Origin: Papaver somniferum
Lineage: Eukaryota; Streptophyta; Magnoliopsida; Ranunculales; Papaveraceae
Direction of reading: 5' to 3'
Length of the DNA stretch: 64,000 bases
Assembly: GCF_003573695.1 (NCBI RefSeq)
Contig: NC_039367.1
Location: 158,889,101-158,953,100, forward strand
The position numbers were made by a program, and so were the translations under genes. The notes below the pieces were generated by a model. The model had not been told where the DNA came from, made no database searches, and worked only from the letters and a program-made list of their open reading frames with translations. Below, in pieces: positions 1 to 11,629 of this stretch; position 1 is the stretch's first letter, and each line of letters starts with the position of its first letter.

Positions 1-8
1 ATTGTTTA

Positions 9-470
9 ATGGCCAAACATATTAACTCTGTTGAAATAATGGAAACTGTTGAAGGACATTTTGGTAGTATAGCCAATTTCATCAGATTGGTGGAAGCTGG
101 GGCGTTTAATCCTGAAAAAGCAGCACAGACCCTGTTGCTTGAAGCGACATGCCGAAAGAGTGCTCCTGGGTTAGGTGTATTAGGTGTAGCTCGAACTGCT
201 GTTGCGCATCTTAAAACTGCATATCTCGCTTCCAGACAACCAGCAACTTCACCTCCGGCCAAAAAGCCTCGTCCTGACGAAGGGAGTACTAGTAACACTG
301 ACGCTGGGCATGCTGAATTACTGGCGTCCATTGCTGCTCTTAATGGCGTATCCGTCGAAGAGATGTCAGGGTTCGATCTTTTACCTGATGAAAAGGAAAT
401 TTGGGATATTATCTACGAAGACAATCCCAGCCTCCGCATTCCCAACCAGGAGAATCCCAACCAGCAGTAA
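9..470 (+). CDS. LOB-domain-like protein, half domain (possibly 3' exon only)
   Basis: The 153-residue frame opens at an ATG and begins in the second half of a LOB (LBD) domain. A segment around VEGHFGSIANFIRLVEAG matches the GAS block, and the following alanine/leucine-rich helix ends near residue 68. The CX2CX6CX3C zinc block that starts normal LOB domains is absent. An acidic, proline-containing tail follows. LBD proteins are plant-specific DNA-binding regulators. Because the window starts 8 bases upstream, a 5' exon with the cysteine block could lie outside. The minus-strand locus at 20.1-20.9 kb has the same half-domain layout, which argues that the lack may be real. Family call is fairly secure; completeness is unknown. 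Confidence 0.6.
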   Translation: MAKHINSVEIMETVEGHFGSIANFIRLVEAGAFNPEKAAQTLLLEATCRKSAPGLGVLGVARTAVAHLKTAYLASRQPATSPPAKKPRPDEGSTSNTDAGHAELLASIAALNGVSVEEMSGFDLLPDEKEIWDIIYEDNPSLRIPNQENPNQQ

Positions 471-1850
471 ATTTCTAGTAGTTTACTTCACCATCTCCAC
501 TTTGTTTGTTATTTAATGCTTTTGTTTTGAGTAGATCCAAAGAGTAGTAGTGCCTTAGCAGGCTAGCTACATCCACAATTTTTTTCTGAGGCTCTGAGCT
601 TGAAAGATTATGGGTCTACCTTTTATTTACTGCTGTGTGTTTTCACAGTTTGCAGTTAAATTTTACAATGTTATTGACACGTTGTGTCCGGTTGAAAATC
701 AGTGTTTGCTTGTCAAAACTTTAAGTAGTATTTGATATCTCTATATTTTATGCATTATATTTTAGTATCAATGTCTCAGCCATTTTTGAGTTCCTCTCTA
801 TGTCCATATTTGGTTGGTGCACAAAAGACCTCACAAATGTTTTGCTCCGATACGTGGATAATAAACAAGGTAACAAAGGCCGGTCTAGCTAGTTTTCTTG
901 AGATTGGTCGGTATTAGGGAAGAGGGCCACTCAAAACTCAAAAGTATCCTGCACACGTTTCCCACTAATTTAAATCCATAACAGTAAACCGCAAAAATAG
1001 TTTTCTTCTGTTCTATTTTGTATCTTTCCCTATTTCAACCTTATTTGCCTGAACAAATTCAGGCCTCTACGTCAGACTGTTCAGGCACTACTTTAGGGGC
1101 AGTGCAGTTAGCATAAAAATAGCAGTCTTTTCAAATTAAAGGTATTTGACTGACTGACGGACTCCATTCGCTCAAGTTGGAAATTAACATAGAAAATTTG
1201 GGAATGACTAACTACACCAGATGGTTAAATGCAAGCTACACTCAAAATGATGAATGTTTGTGAACCTAAATTTTGTTGGTAACTAATACACACTTTTATC
1301 ATGATCTTTTATTCGCTCTATTCTTTTTAAATCCGATTCAACACCATTAATGGTGAGAATTAGGGATTTTAATTAGTATCTCTACTGCAGCCATAAAAAC
1401 AGCCGTTGCTTTAAGCCTGGGACTACTGCGAACTCCACTGAGGCCTCTTCCTATGCACATTTCAAAAAGAACTTCTTTGGCATGCCAGGTGGCATGAAAA
1501 ACGAGTTACGCCACTATGAGAATACAATAGAGGTACAGAGTTTCTATCGACCATTATTATCCAAACGAATTTGGTTTTGCTGAAAGCACCATTTTATTTA
1601 TCACTACGGTCATCTCTTTCTCAAATAAAATCCCATCACTTAAAATTACTGAATCGGATACTACATGAGGATTAAAAATATATGAATACCTATTTATATC
1701 CTTTCCCTCAAATCTTAAAATAAAAACCTGTTCATAAAAAGTATATTTCTTAATATTATTTTCTCTTTAACTAGCAATCATTTGTTAGCCAAAGCCTAAA
1801 TATAGCCTAAATTGAAGCGGGTAAACTTACGGCACTTTTGGAGACAATAG
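471..1850. other. Intergenic, no gene seen
   Basis: AT-rich sequence downstream of the half-LOB gene. Apart from one copy of the dispersed repeat listed separately, no coding signal, tRNA or terminal repeat was recognised. Confidence 0.5.
871..1160 (+). repeat. Dispersed repeat R1, copy 1
   Basis: About 290 bp shared with 5190-5440 and, inverted and more diverged, with 21530-21840. The core has an inverted repeat, GCCTGAACA ... TGTTCAGGC, around CTCTACGTCAGAC. It is followed by a common block containing TTAGCATAAAAATAG and CTTTTCAAATTAAAG. No coding potential or terminal repeats were identified, so the class is unknown. Confidence 0.6.
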
Positions 1851-2470
1851 TTATCAATATGAAGATACAAGAGTTTGGAACACACGACAGATGGGATTTC
1901 CACTGTTCGATCTTGCTACAAAGTATTGAATCATAAAGAAAATATGGTGTTTCCTCATAGGGCGGTATGGATTAATACTAAGGTACCATCTAAACTAACA
2001 TTTTTCACTTGGTTGGTACACCACAATTCCATTATTACCCATGATGTACTTAAAAAGAGAGGTCGATGCTTGGTAAATAGATGCAACAAGTGCAAAATGG
2101 AGGAAGAATCTATAAATCATTTATTCTTGCATTGTACTGAGGCTACCAATGTGCGGAGATACTTCTACAAAGCTTTCAGAGTGGATTGGGTCTAGGGAAG
2201 AGACATTGGCTTGGTATTTCTTGAAACAAAAACTAGAATCTTCATAAAAAAAGGGAGATTTTATATGGAACTTGCTTCCATTTGCTATCTGTTAGGGAAT
2301 TTGGAAGGAGAGGAACCAAAGAACATTCAATGATAGGGAAATCCTTGTATCCAGCCTCATTTTGGAAATCAAAGCCGACATCCTATATTGGGCTCAGCCA
2401 TCAGGAGTGTTAGATGGAATGCACTTTGAAGACCTTGTTCTTAGATGGGAGGAACTAGTAAGAGAGTGAA
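1851..2470 (+). pseudogene. LINE retrotransposon 3' remnant (zinc-binding region after reverse transcriptase)
   Basis: The frame at 1875-2195 encodes the zf-RVT module found after the reverse transcriptase of plant L1-like LINEs. It shows VWINTKVPSKLTFFTWLVHH, then the cysteine/histidine cluster CNKCKMEEESINHLFLHC. A stop at 2193-2195 ends it. The next bases in shifted frames still encode the usual tail (WNLLPFAIC.GIWKERN.RTFND). Only the last few hundred bases survive, with no endonuclease or RT core upstream, so this is a 5'-truncated dead copy. The T-rich stretch and (TA)n run at 2520-2615 may be its 3' end. Confidence 0.75.
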
Positions 2471-4650
2471 GAGTAGAGTGCTTGTAATGGGCTGCACTGC
2501 GAATTGTTCATTTGATCATGGTGTTTGTATTCTCACTTATATTATTCTTTATTCTTTTATCAATTTAATTATCTATTTTGCTGATCAAAAAATAATATAT
2601 ATATATATATATACTAACTGCAGGTATATGTGTTGCCTATCTCCATATGTCCATACTGGGTCTTGTTTGGGTTTGAAGCGTCGTCATTTTTTTATCTATA
2701 TAAAAATAATGGTCATGTATTGGGGACAAGCAAATTAAAATCCCTAATCTGAGACCAGTCACTAAAACACAAAAACGGGTTTATAAAGTAATTCCAATAA
2801 CCTTATCTATCTATATTAGTAAATGGCTAATATGTCCCTGGTTAATTAGTGTCAACTTAGTCAATTAGTAACAAAACTATCATGTTAGATGTGAAATTAA
2901 CTTAGTTAATTAGTGTTAAAAAATTGTTTTTTTTTTGGACAACAACCTATAATCCGTGGATAATATTACACTCATATACCAATTCTAGGTTGGTTTTCTT
3001 CATCCTCCAAGAACACTAAGGAACTATGGATATTAAGTGTCCACGAAACCGATTTTGAAAATTACACTCCAAAATCATTTTATGTTAACATTGGTATCAA
3101 CCGATTATAACTTCAAAAACATAGAATTTTTTTTTTTTTTGAAACTTGCTTTATAGGTCGATATGAACGATCATATCCCGAATATGAAAAACATCAAACA
3201 CAATTTAAGTCCAGACGCCATATATATATATATGCTCGATTTAAGAATGAGTATGATTTCATACTCATTCTCACATCGGGTATGAATCATACTCTTGAGT
3301 ATATATGAAGTCAATCATACTTATTATGTTCATAAAATCATACTCATACTCATTTCAATTCAAGCTTTCAGTAATATTCATATTTAGTTCGAGTATACAT
3401 CACTATGAGCATGAAATCATACTTATTCAATAGAATTGGTGGACGAGGGAATCCAAATGGACCGATTCTATATATACAAAAAAAAACAAAAAAAATTTGC
3501 GATTCCTCTAACCATAATCGGTTTATATTAGTATCCATATCGACCGATTCTGAGTTGTGTTCTTCAACCTCGAAGAACATAAACCAGAATTGGTTAATGA
3601 GAGTATCAATGTCAACTGATTTTGGCTTGTGTTCTTCAACCACGAACAACACGAATACAAATTTGTCGAGAAGTATATTATCATCGACCGATTATGATGG
3701 AATCGGTCAATATAGACATGGACATCAACCGATTTTTTCTAAACGCATGACATATGGATATCTTAATCTTGAAAGGTTAAATCTATCAAAAACCTAACTA
3801 AGAGGAACGAGTTAATAAAACTAAATCATTATATTGCTGCACTCGGCCGACAATTTTTAATTTAATAAAAAAATATTCAAACCAAACGAGGTAATGAATT
3901 AATTTCATAGGTATAATTAATTTGAAGGTTTTATTGTTGAGAGAGATATGATTTTAGTGAAGTGTCAGTTGAATAGAATTGATTGTCAGATAATTATGTT
4001 TAGAATTAGGTAAGAATGGTAAGGTGACCTAGTACTTTCTCGATTTTTACACGCCACTTATCCTTCTTTATTGGGAAGACAAAAAAAAAAACATAGGCCT
4101 CAAATTAGGGAGGCAAATTAAAAACTCTGCAAGGATAAAACAACTAACAATGGCAAAAAAGAAAAGAAAATTCTCTTGACACCCTAACTTAAAGGTGCAT
4201 AAGAACAGAGATTAAAGTTAGGTTTTTATTATCCAAATAAATCATGTTTAAAAATATCATGATTTTTAATTGTGGGTTGTAATTAGTTTTTATCAATTTT
4301 GTAGACTAAAAAGGTATATATTTATTTGATTTAACAATAATGTATATTATTTGGTATTTGTACAGAGTTTCTACCTTTGTATTTGATTTTTTTTGAAAAA
4401 TAAAAAGCAAAATATTAGATCAATAACGACGTGACTCTTTTCTTAAATTCAACCTGTACATTATCAACCATCAATTTATTTTATCGGAATTTTTATATCA
4501 TGCTCAGGAGTAGAGCAGTGCAATCCATTACGTTTGGACGAGTTCTCTTGTATCCTTTTTTCCTTTTTTAGCATTCAAAGTAGAAGAAAACTTACAACTA
4601 TTTTCAAATAAAAAGGTAAGTTAAATGGTTGCTGCTGGCAATAGAAGAAC
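2471..4650. other. Repeat-rich non-coding region with AATCGGT motifs
   Basis: Contains a (TA)n run near 2596-2613 and a hairpin of GAGTATGATTTCATACTC type around 3248-3300. Between about 3050 and 3740 it has many ACCGATT/AATCGGT words. A unit of roughly 75 bp with GTGTTCTTCAACC is duplicated imperfectly at about 3540-3690. The open frames there are products of the repeat. The rest is featureless AT-rich DNA. Confidence 0.5.
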
Positions 4651-4654
4651 AAAT

Positions 4655-4735
4655 GCTTTCACTGAGAGTTGAATTGAACTCAAGACCTCCTACTTACTAA
4701 ACGGGCGCTCTAACCAACTAATGAGCAATGAAAGC
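4655..4735 (-). pseudogene. tRNA-Thr(AGT)-like sequence, degenerate
   Basis: On the minus strand the segment starts GCTTTCATTGCTCA and carries GGTTAGAGCGCCCG, an anticodon arm with loop TTTAGTA (anticodon AGT) and a closing GTGAAAGC that pairs with the start. It is 81 nt instead of about 74. A 3-nt insertion disturbs the D loop and extra bases disturb the T arm, so it should not fold properly. Flanking bases (AAAAAGGTAAGTTAAATGGTT) recur beside the fragment at 12278-12340, so both probably belong to one copied unit. Confidence 0.6.
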
Positions 4736-5668
4736 AGTTGTTTACATTTTTTTTTTTGTTCAGTAAAGAAGTGATTTTATTAATGAAAACAGTAAGTACA
4801 AAGTAGAAACCCCAAAAAAACATTTCTCTTGGGAGTGTGAGATGCCCGAATAAGATAGAGGAATGTTGTCCTGCACAGCTACGCGGGACTGCTTAATAAG
4901 CAAACAACTTATTAAGCGTTAGATCATCTAATCAACGGTGGGATTAATATGATTAAGTTTTACCAGTACTATACACAGCTGGCCTACTTTTATTACTAGA
5001 ACTAGGTCCTTTTTAGCTTTTTGCATTGGATATTAGTCCTTCTTTATTAATCTTTTCTGTACATCAGACGTTCATTCTCTTTTCAATTGAATTCTTTCAA
5101 TTCAATGGATTCCGATAGTCCGACCTAAAAGACAAGTACCAAAGGATTTTAGCGCCGTTTAGCCCCCTCACAGGCACGTAAAAGTCTTTTAGTTTTCTTG
5201 AGACTGGTTAGTACGCAAGAGGGCCACTCAAAGCAAACCCGACTAAAAAATAGTTTTCTTCTGTTCCATTTTGTATCTTTCCCTATTTCAACCCGAAGAT
5301 TTCAACCTTATTTGCCTGAACAAATTCAGGCCTCTACGTCAGACTGTTCAGGCACCACTTTAGGCGCACTGCACAATAGTTTATTGTTAGCATAAAAATA
5401 GTAGTCTTTTCAAATTAAAGTTATTTCACTGACTCTATTGACGAATTAACCTCGAAATCAACCAACTACCAACCTCGAAAAGTTGTTGTGTCCTACTCTC
5501 AATATTATGGAAATATCAACGGTGAATTTTTGTATTTGTACGCAGTAACTACTAGAAAGTATTATTTTATTTTAATTTTTGATGAAAGAAATCAAAGCAT
5601 AAGGTGGTGGTACGGGGGCAACCTATTCTTCTAAATCATACATTCCAACTGAAATAATTTTTTCATGT
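4736..5668. other. Intergenic; LINE-tail-like stretch and R1 copy 2
   Basis: The T-run at about 4747-4760 followed by a sequence like GTTCAGTAAAGAAGTGATTTTATTAATG resembles the reverse complement of a plant LINE 3' end, a weak inference. Repeat R1 copy 2 is listed separately. Nothing else was recognised up to the copia LTR. Confidence 0.4.
5190..5440 (+). repeat. Dispersed repeat R1, copy 2
   Basis: Matches 871-1160 closely over the GTTTTCTTCTGTTC, TTTGTATCTTTCCCTATTTC, GCCTGAACAAATTCAGGC and TTTTCAAATTAAAG blocks. It has an extra short duplication of the TTTCAACC portion and a small insertion before TTAGCATAAAAATAG. Confidence 0.6.
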
Positions 5669-5938
5669 TGTTAACTCAACAATCAATACGTGTTCAATAT
5701 GACCCAATATTGCACACGGTAATCTATCGGCAAAGTTTGTTAGCTTGTATAATAGGAAATCAAATCCAATTAGGAAATACTTTACCTTGAAATTAAAGAA
5801 ACTCATGTGTACATATATATATTGTATCTTCATATATTTAGTTCAATGAATTTGAATGAATAAAACAGTCTTCTATTTAGTCTATTCTGTCTTTCTTATC
5901 TCTTCTTCTAGTTAACCTAAACTTTAGTAAATCTAACT
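5669..5938 (+). repeat. Copia-A 5' LTR
   Basis: Starts TGTTAACTCAACAATC and matches 10328-10591 over its whole length with scattered substitutions and small indels. The primer-binding site TGGTATCA follows at 5939-5946. The last base is uncertain by one or two positions. Confidence 0.85.
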
Positions 5939-5971
5939 TGGTATCATTTTAGCGTGTTTCGATACTTAATA

Positions 5972-6980
5972 ATGTCTACCGAGCCTTCAACTATTTTCTC
6001 TACAATTTATTCTTCTAGTTCTTATTTACAAACCTCAACTATGTCATCTGTTCAATTTTCCCAACCTCATCACATAATTACTATCAAACTGGATGAAACC
6101 AATTACTTTGGGTTGCGTGCTCAATTTTTACCATAACTTCAGGATTATGATTTAGATGGTTATATCACCAATACAACCCTTTTCCCTGCACCTGCTCTTG
6201 TTGATGAATCCCCCAATCCTGCTTTTATTTCATGGAGAAAACCAGACAAAATCCTGGTTAGTTAGTCGTTTCCGTCTCTTACTTCATCTATTCTTCGTCA
6301 TGTCCATCGTCTCACCATATCTAAAGAAATCTGGACCTCTCTTGAAGCTCAATATGCTTCCAAGTCTGATGTTTAAATTCATCATCTTCACTGTGAATTA
6401 CGTGCCCTAAACAAAGGTTCTCAAACTATGGGATCATACATTGATCGTGCTCGAGATTTATTCGATAGCCTTATCTTCCAATACAACAGTTACTGATAAG
6501 GAATTTTGTCACTGCCTCCTTGCTGGTCTAGACAGTTCCTATGATGCAATCGTTACATCGCTTACTACCACAATGAGTTTTATTACCATAGAATATTTCA
6601 TTACGCATTTCCTTACGTTTGAGTTGTGTATTGAACAACGGGTCAAGACATTAAACTCTCAGCCCGTTGCCAATGTAGCTGCGCCATCCCGCTCCCATGC
6701 ACCCATCTTGTCTCGCTTCCCTCCAATGAATGGATCTTCTCCGGCACAGTATGCTTCCTCTACTGTTTCATCTCGCTTCTTTGTATCCAACATATCACAA
6801 CCTCAACGTGGTGCTAGTCGTCCAGAAACCCCTTGTCGACTATGTGGTTGTAAGAATCACGAAGCCTCAGACTGTTGGAATTGTTTTGATAGGGGATTCC
6901 GTCTACCTCGGCGTCAACCACCATCATCTGCACCTCGTGATTATACTGCTCAGGGAACTAGTTTACTTTATTCCCCTCCA
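5972..6980 (+). pseudogene. Copia-A gag
   Basis: Starts at the ATG of MSTEPSTIFS. The typical copia gag opening follows, with IKLDETNYFGLRAQFLP and then an in-frame TAA at 6134-6136 where related proteins read through. The frame shifts between about 6150 and 6440, then continues as the UBN2-type gag (LAGLDSSYDAIVTSL). It reaches the zinc knuckle CRLCGCKNHEASDC near 6833-6880, a CX2CX4HX4C that binds RNA. Non-functional. Confidence 0.8.
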
Positions 6981-9900
6981 TGGACTCCTGATAGTGGTGC
7001 CACAGATCATATTACCAATGATCTTTCTCTTCTTCAATTTTCAACTGGGTACACCAGTCCTGATCAAATTCAGATGGGTAATGGTTCTTCTATTCCAATT
7101 TATAATGTTGGAACATCTATTTTTGGAATTCTCACTCGTAAGTTACAGCTTCGTAATGTTCTTTTTGCTCCGAAAATCTCTCATAATATCTTATCTGTTT
7201 CTCGTCTTACCAATGATAATAATGTTTTGTTTGAATTTCATCCAAACTTTTATCTTGTGAAGGATCTATGTGCCGGGACGGTTCTTCTTCGCGGTAGTAG
7301 GAAGGGTGGTTTTATTAACTTGATGACTCGTATAAATCTCTTAGAGTTTGAATAGGAGAACGTGCTAAAGTTTGCGTCGGAGAACGTGCTAGTTTACAAG
7401 ACTGGCACTCTAGATTGGGACGTCCAATGATGTGTACAGTTCGTAAAATTATCTCTGAATTTTCTCTTCCGGTTTCAAACCATATTATTAGTTTTTGTTC
7501 ATTTTGTCATGAACATAAGAGTCATAAGTTACCTTTCAATTCTAGTAAAACTACTTATTCAAGTCCATTAGATTTAATTGTCTCAAATGTATGGGGACCT
7601 TCTGATATTTTATCTAATGAAGAATACATATATTATATCATATTTATTGATTCGTTTAGTCGTTTTACTTGGATGTTTCCTATATCTCAGAAATATGATG
7701 TCTTTTCTATATTCTTTTTGTTTCAAAAGCATGTTGAAAACCTTTTTAATCGAAAGATCAAAATATTTCAATCTGATAATGTTGTTGAGTATCGCAAACT
7801 TACTCCGCATCTTCAAAAACTCGGTATTTTTCATCGATTTTCATGCCCACATACTTCTGAACAAAATGGTTTAGTAGAACGTCGTCATAATCATATTCGT
7901 GAAATTGGTCATACGATTCTAAATATGGCTTCTGTACCATCCACATATTGGTACGATTCCTTTTACACTGCTTGTTATTTGATGGATCGTGTTCTTTCGA
8001 CTTCCATTAATAATTGTTCTCCATATGAAGCTCTTTTTAGTCTTCCACCAGACTACACTTCTCTTCGTGTGTTTGGTTGTTTGTGTTATCCTTACCTACG
8101 TCTGTATAGGTCTCACAAAATGGAGCCTCTTTCTTCTCCTTGTGTTTTTATTGGATATGGTCCATCTCATAAAGGTTACAAATGTGTTCATATTCCTACG
8201 GGTCGCATATATGTAAGTCGTCATTTCGTTTTTGATGAGACTACCTTTACCTTTGCGTTTGCATCATCACCTTCTCCGGCATCGTCTACTTCTCAGGTAC
8301 TTCTTCCTTCACCTTTCTTTATTTCCTTACCACCATTGTAATCTACCAATTCTCATACTCGATCAGGACTATGAGATGGCCCAGTTCTGGATGCTTCTAT
8401 TTTTGCTGAACAGTCTGTGCCTGTTTGCAAGTACCATCGTCCTCATCCCCATTATCAGTTACCAGTTCTAGTGTTTCAGCTCCATCTACTACCGCTCACT
8501 CTCCTCATGTGAAGAAAGTACCATTGGTTTTGGTCCTGCCAACTGACACCTTGTCTCCTGACAGTGCTGGAACACACAGAAGTTGTCTTGCCAGCACCGA
8601 CTCCTGATTCTTCTTCAAATTTACCGACAAAGTCTGGAACAACTACTTTATCTACTACGGAAGTGCCTGCCTCTATTGTAAACTCATCCCATGGTAACTC
8701 GAGCTAAAGATGGGATATTTAAGCCGAATCGTTTATATGCTTCCAAGTATACATTAGTTACTGATTCCCTTTTTGAGCCTTTTTGTTATTCACAGGCTCA
8801 AACTAATCCAAAGTGGCGTGAGGTTTCTGACAACGAAATTAATGCATTACTTCGCAGTGGTACATGCATGGTCGCTTGTACTATATGATCCTTCTATGAA
8901 CGTTATTGGCTGCAAATGGGTTTTTCGCATCAAACGCAAGGATGATGGTACAATTGAACGTTATAAAGCTCGACTGCTTGCGAAAGTCTATAATCAACAA
9001 TAGGGAGTAGATTATTCTGAAACGTTTAGTCCGGTTGTTAAACCGTCTACTATACATATTATTCTTACATTAGCCTTATCTTCCAATTGGCCTATTCATC
9101 AACTTGACATGCAAAATGCATTTTTACACGGACGACTTAATGAAGAAGTTACATGAAACAACCACCAGGTTTTGTGGACTCTCTCTTTCCTACACATGTT
9201 TTCAAATTACATCGTTCTCTTTACGGTCTTAAACAACCTCCTCATGCATGGTACCATAGAATCAGTACTTTATTGTTACGGATTGGTTTTATTACTTCAA
9301 AATGTGACTCATCTCTATTTATTCACAATGGTACTTATGGTACGATTTACTTGTTAGTATATGTGGATGACATCATAGTCACTGGTTCTAGCTCTACGGG
9401 CATTACTTCTATCCTTACTCGTTTGCAACAAGAATTTGTAATTAAAGATCTTGGTTTCTTGTCGTATTTTATTGGCATTGAGGCGACTCGTACTTCTTTA
9501 GGATTATTTATTTCTTAACAACGTTATGCGCATGATCTTCTTGTTCGAGCAAAAATGGATGGAGTCAAACCGATTCAAACTCCACTTAGTACTTCTGGTG
9601 ATATGTCTTCCGATAGTAGCACTCTATTATCTGATACTACTGAATACCGTAGAATCGTTGGAGCTTTGTAGTATTTGACAATTACTCGTCAAGATCTTGC
9701 ATATGCTGTCAATAAGGTATGTCAGTTTATGCATGCTCCCACTGTGTTTCACTGGAGTTTGGTTAAACGAATACTATGCTATCTCAAGAATACACCTAAC
9801 CTTGGTATATTTGTTCGACCATCTTCTTCTATACAATTTTCTTTCAGTGCATATACTGATTCTGATTGGGCTGGTTCTCTTGATGATCGTCGTTCTACAA

Positions 9901-10327
9901 GTGTCTATTGTGTTTATTTGGGTGGCAATATCATCTCTCGGGGTGCTCGTAAACATAAGATGGTGTCTCGTTCAAGTACTGAATTTCATTATCGAGGAAT
10001 TGCAATTGCCACTGCTGAAATTATGTGGATACAGTCACTCCTCTCGGAGGTTCGTGTGTGTACTCGTTCTCCTCCCGTTTCATGGTATGACAATTTTGGT
10101 GCAAGTTATCTTACCGCAAATCCTATATTTCATGCACGAATAAAGCATATTGAAATTGACTATCATTTCGTTCGTGATCAGGTTGCTTCTAAACTTATTG
10201 ATGTTAGGTTTATATCGTCTAAAGATCAAATTTTTGATATATTTAAAAATCCACACTCTAAAGATCGGTTTTCTATTTTGCGATCCAGGATAACGGTTCA
10301 GGATAACCCGTTACGCTTGCGGGAGGG
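6981..10327 (+). pseudogene. Copia-A pol (protease, integrase, RT, RNase H)
   Basis: The protease motif DSGATDH lies near 6990. The integrase zinc region is at 7370-7520 and the integrase core at about 7560-7900, ending with EQNGLVERRHNHIREIGH. The conserved FGCLCYPYLR segment is near 8071. The RT part runs from about 8890 to 9700 with LYGLKQPPHAWY and the active-site YVDD near 9358. RNase H carries [16 protein letters not shown] and ASYLTANPIFHARIKHIE. Stops at 7353-7355, 9001-9003, 9517-9519 and 9667-9669 plus frameshifts break it. Several stops fall where glutamine is normal. Confidence 0.85.
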
Positions 10328-10591
10328 TGTTAACTCAACAATCCGTATGTGTGCAATATGATCCAATATTGCACACAGTAATCTGTCGGCAGAGTTTGTT
10401 AGCTTATATAATAGGAAATCAAACCCAGTTAGGAAATACTTTACCTTGAAGTTAATGAAACTCGTGTATATATATTGTATCTTCGTATGCTTAGTTCAAC
10501 GAATTTGATTCAATAAAAAAATCTTCTGTTTAGTCTATTCTGTCTTTTTTATCTCTTCTTCTAGTTAACCTAAACTTCAGTAAGTGTAACT
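10328..10591 (+). repeat. Copia-A 3' LTR
   Basis: Begins TGTTAACTCAACAATC directly after the purine run GGGAGGG and parallels the 5' LTR to GTAACT. It contains the same TATATATATTGTATCTTCGTAT block and an AATAAA-like motif near the middle of the right half. Confidence 0.85.
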
Positions 10592-10790
10592 CATACTGAT
10601 TTCTCTTTCTCCTTCTTGTTGATAGTAAAATTCATAGCCCAAAACATTTCATGGAGCTCATTTGTAGCTAGTACGTGGAGTACCCTATGACACGGGAGTA
10701 TACAAAGAGCTATAAGCATCTTACAACTATTGCAATCCTCAGAGAAATTTCTATGGGATGAACAAACTTAGAATTTGTTCATTTTGATCC

Positions 10791-11190
10791 CACTATGGGA
10801 TGAACAAACCAAGAAAATGGATGTTCAAATGAACATATTTGTTCATTTGAACATCGAGTCACACCATCAGACGCGCGTTTGTTGCAAGGACGCGCGACAT
10901 CTCTACTAACGTGCGAGAAAAGAAGAAACGCGGGCGTCACCAGCACAATCGCCGGCGTCACTAGCATGAACGCCCACTGCAAATCAGTTTTTTTTACTAA
11001 TATTTTTCTCACTTTATCCTATTTTATCTCACTTTTATCCTATTTTATCTAACTCCATCCTATTTTATCTCACCAAAATATTATATTTTATATTTCAACT
11101 TTATCCTACAAAGAATTTTATATTAAAAAGAAATACTAGTGGAGCCCTAAAAAACCAAATCTGTTCATTTTGCCCTGCTTTACCATAGTG
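10791..11190. mobile_element. MITE-like element with CACTATGG ends
   Basis: The segment begins CACTATGG and ends CCATAGTG, with looser terminal similarity continuing inward (GATGAACAAACC against TGAACAGATTTGG in reverse). The left ends hold internal inverted repeats of TGTTCAAATGAACA type. A GC-rich core (10860-10985) with ACGCGCG and GCCGGCG is flanked by repeated CTATTTTATCTCA words. CACTA-type ends suggest a non-autonomous CACTA derivative. No 3-bp target duplication is visible and a second CTATGGGATGAACAAA copy sits at 10751, so the left boundary is uncertain. Confidence 0.4.
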
Positions 11191-11629
11191 AAAAAACCCA
11201 TTTGACCATCCACGTGGCTGGACAAAATTTTGAGTTTGAACATTACCATAAGAACTGCTCTCAAAATATAATGTCAAGGCATTAAGAACACCCATCCATT
11301 TTTGAAGCTTTACACCCAATTTGTAATTTAGGATGTGGCTTTATTCCCATACGCATTTTAGATACAATTTTGAATGCCTGCTTGCTTTTTATTTTGCCAT
11401 CTCAGTGTCCATTTTACCTCTCACATTGTCTAAGAATGTTACATGATTTGAATAATAGACTCCTTCTGGTCCAATGTAGTGCTCCTGGATGTAATCCATG
11501 ATTTGAATTTGATTGGAAACAAAAAATAAGATCGCATGTCATAATATTTATAAGCCGGTCCTCCATGAATTGTTGGACCTTTAAGCTTATAAAAAGAAAC
11601 ACTTTAGCTCTGTTATCTTTGTTTTGAAG

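Larger units (their letters stand above)
5669..10591 (+). mobile_element. Copia-A: degenerate Ty1/copia LTR retrotransposon
   Basis: A 4.9-kb element with LTRs of about 270 and 264 bp that both begin TGTTAACTCAAC and end near GTAACT/CTAACT. A primer-binding site of TGGTATCA type (initiator-Met tRNA) follows the 5' LTR, and a purine run GGGAGGG precedes the 3' LTR. The flanks TCATGT and TCATAC look like an eroded target-site duplication. Gag, protease, integrase, reverse transcriptase and RNase H appear in copia order, but many stops and frameshifts make it non-functional. LTR divergence suggests an old insertion. Confidence 0.9.

Noticed and set aside
1875..2195. Host zinc-finger protein gene
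   Set aside because: The motif order is that of the LINE zf-RVT tail and downstream frames continue the LINE homology.
3405..3797. 130-residue open frame
   Set aside because: It runs through an imperfect tandem repeat with AATCGGT words, the minus strand is open too, and no domain is visible.
4655..4735. Functional tRNA-Thr gene
   Set aside because: Insertions in the D loop and T arm make the fold implausible.
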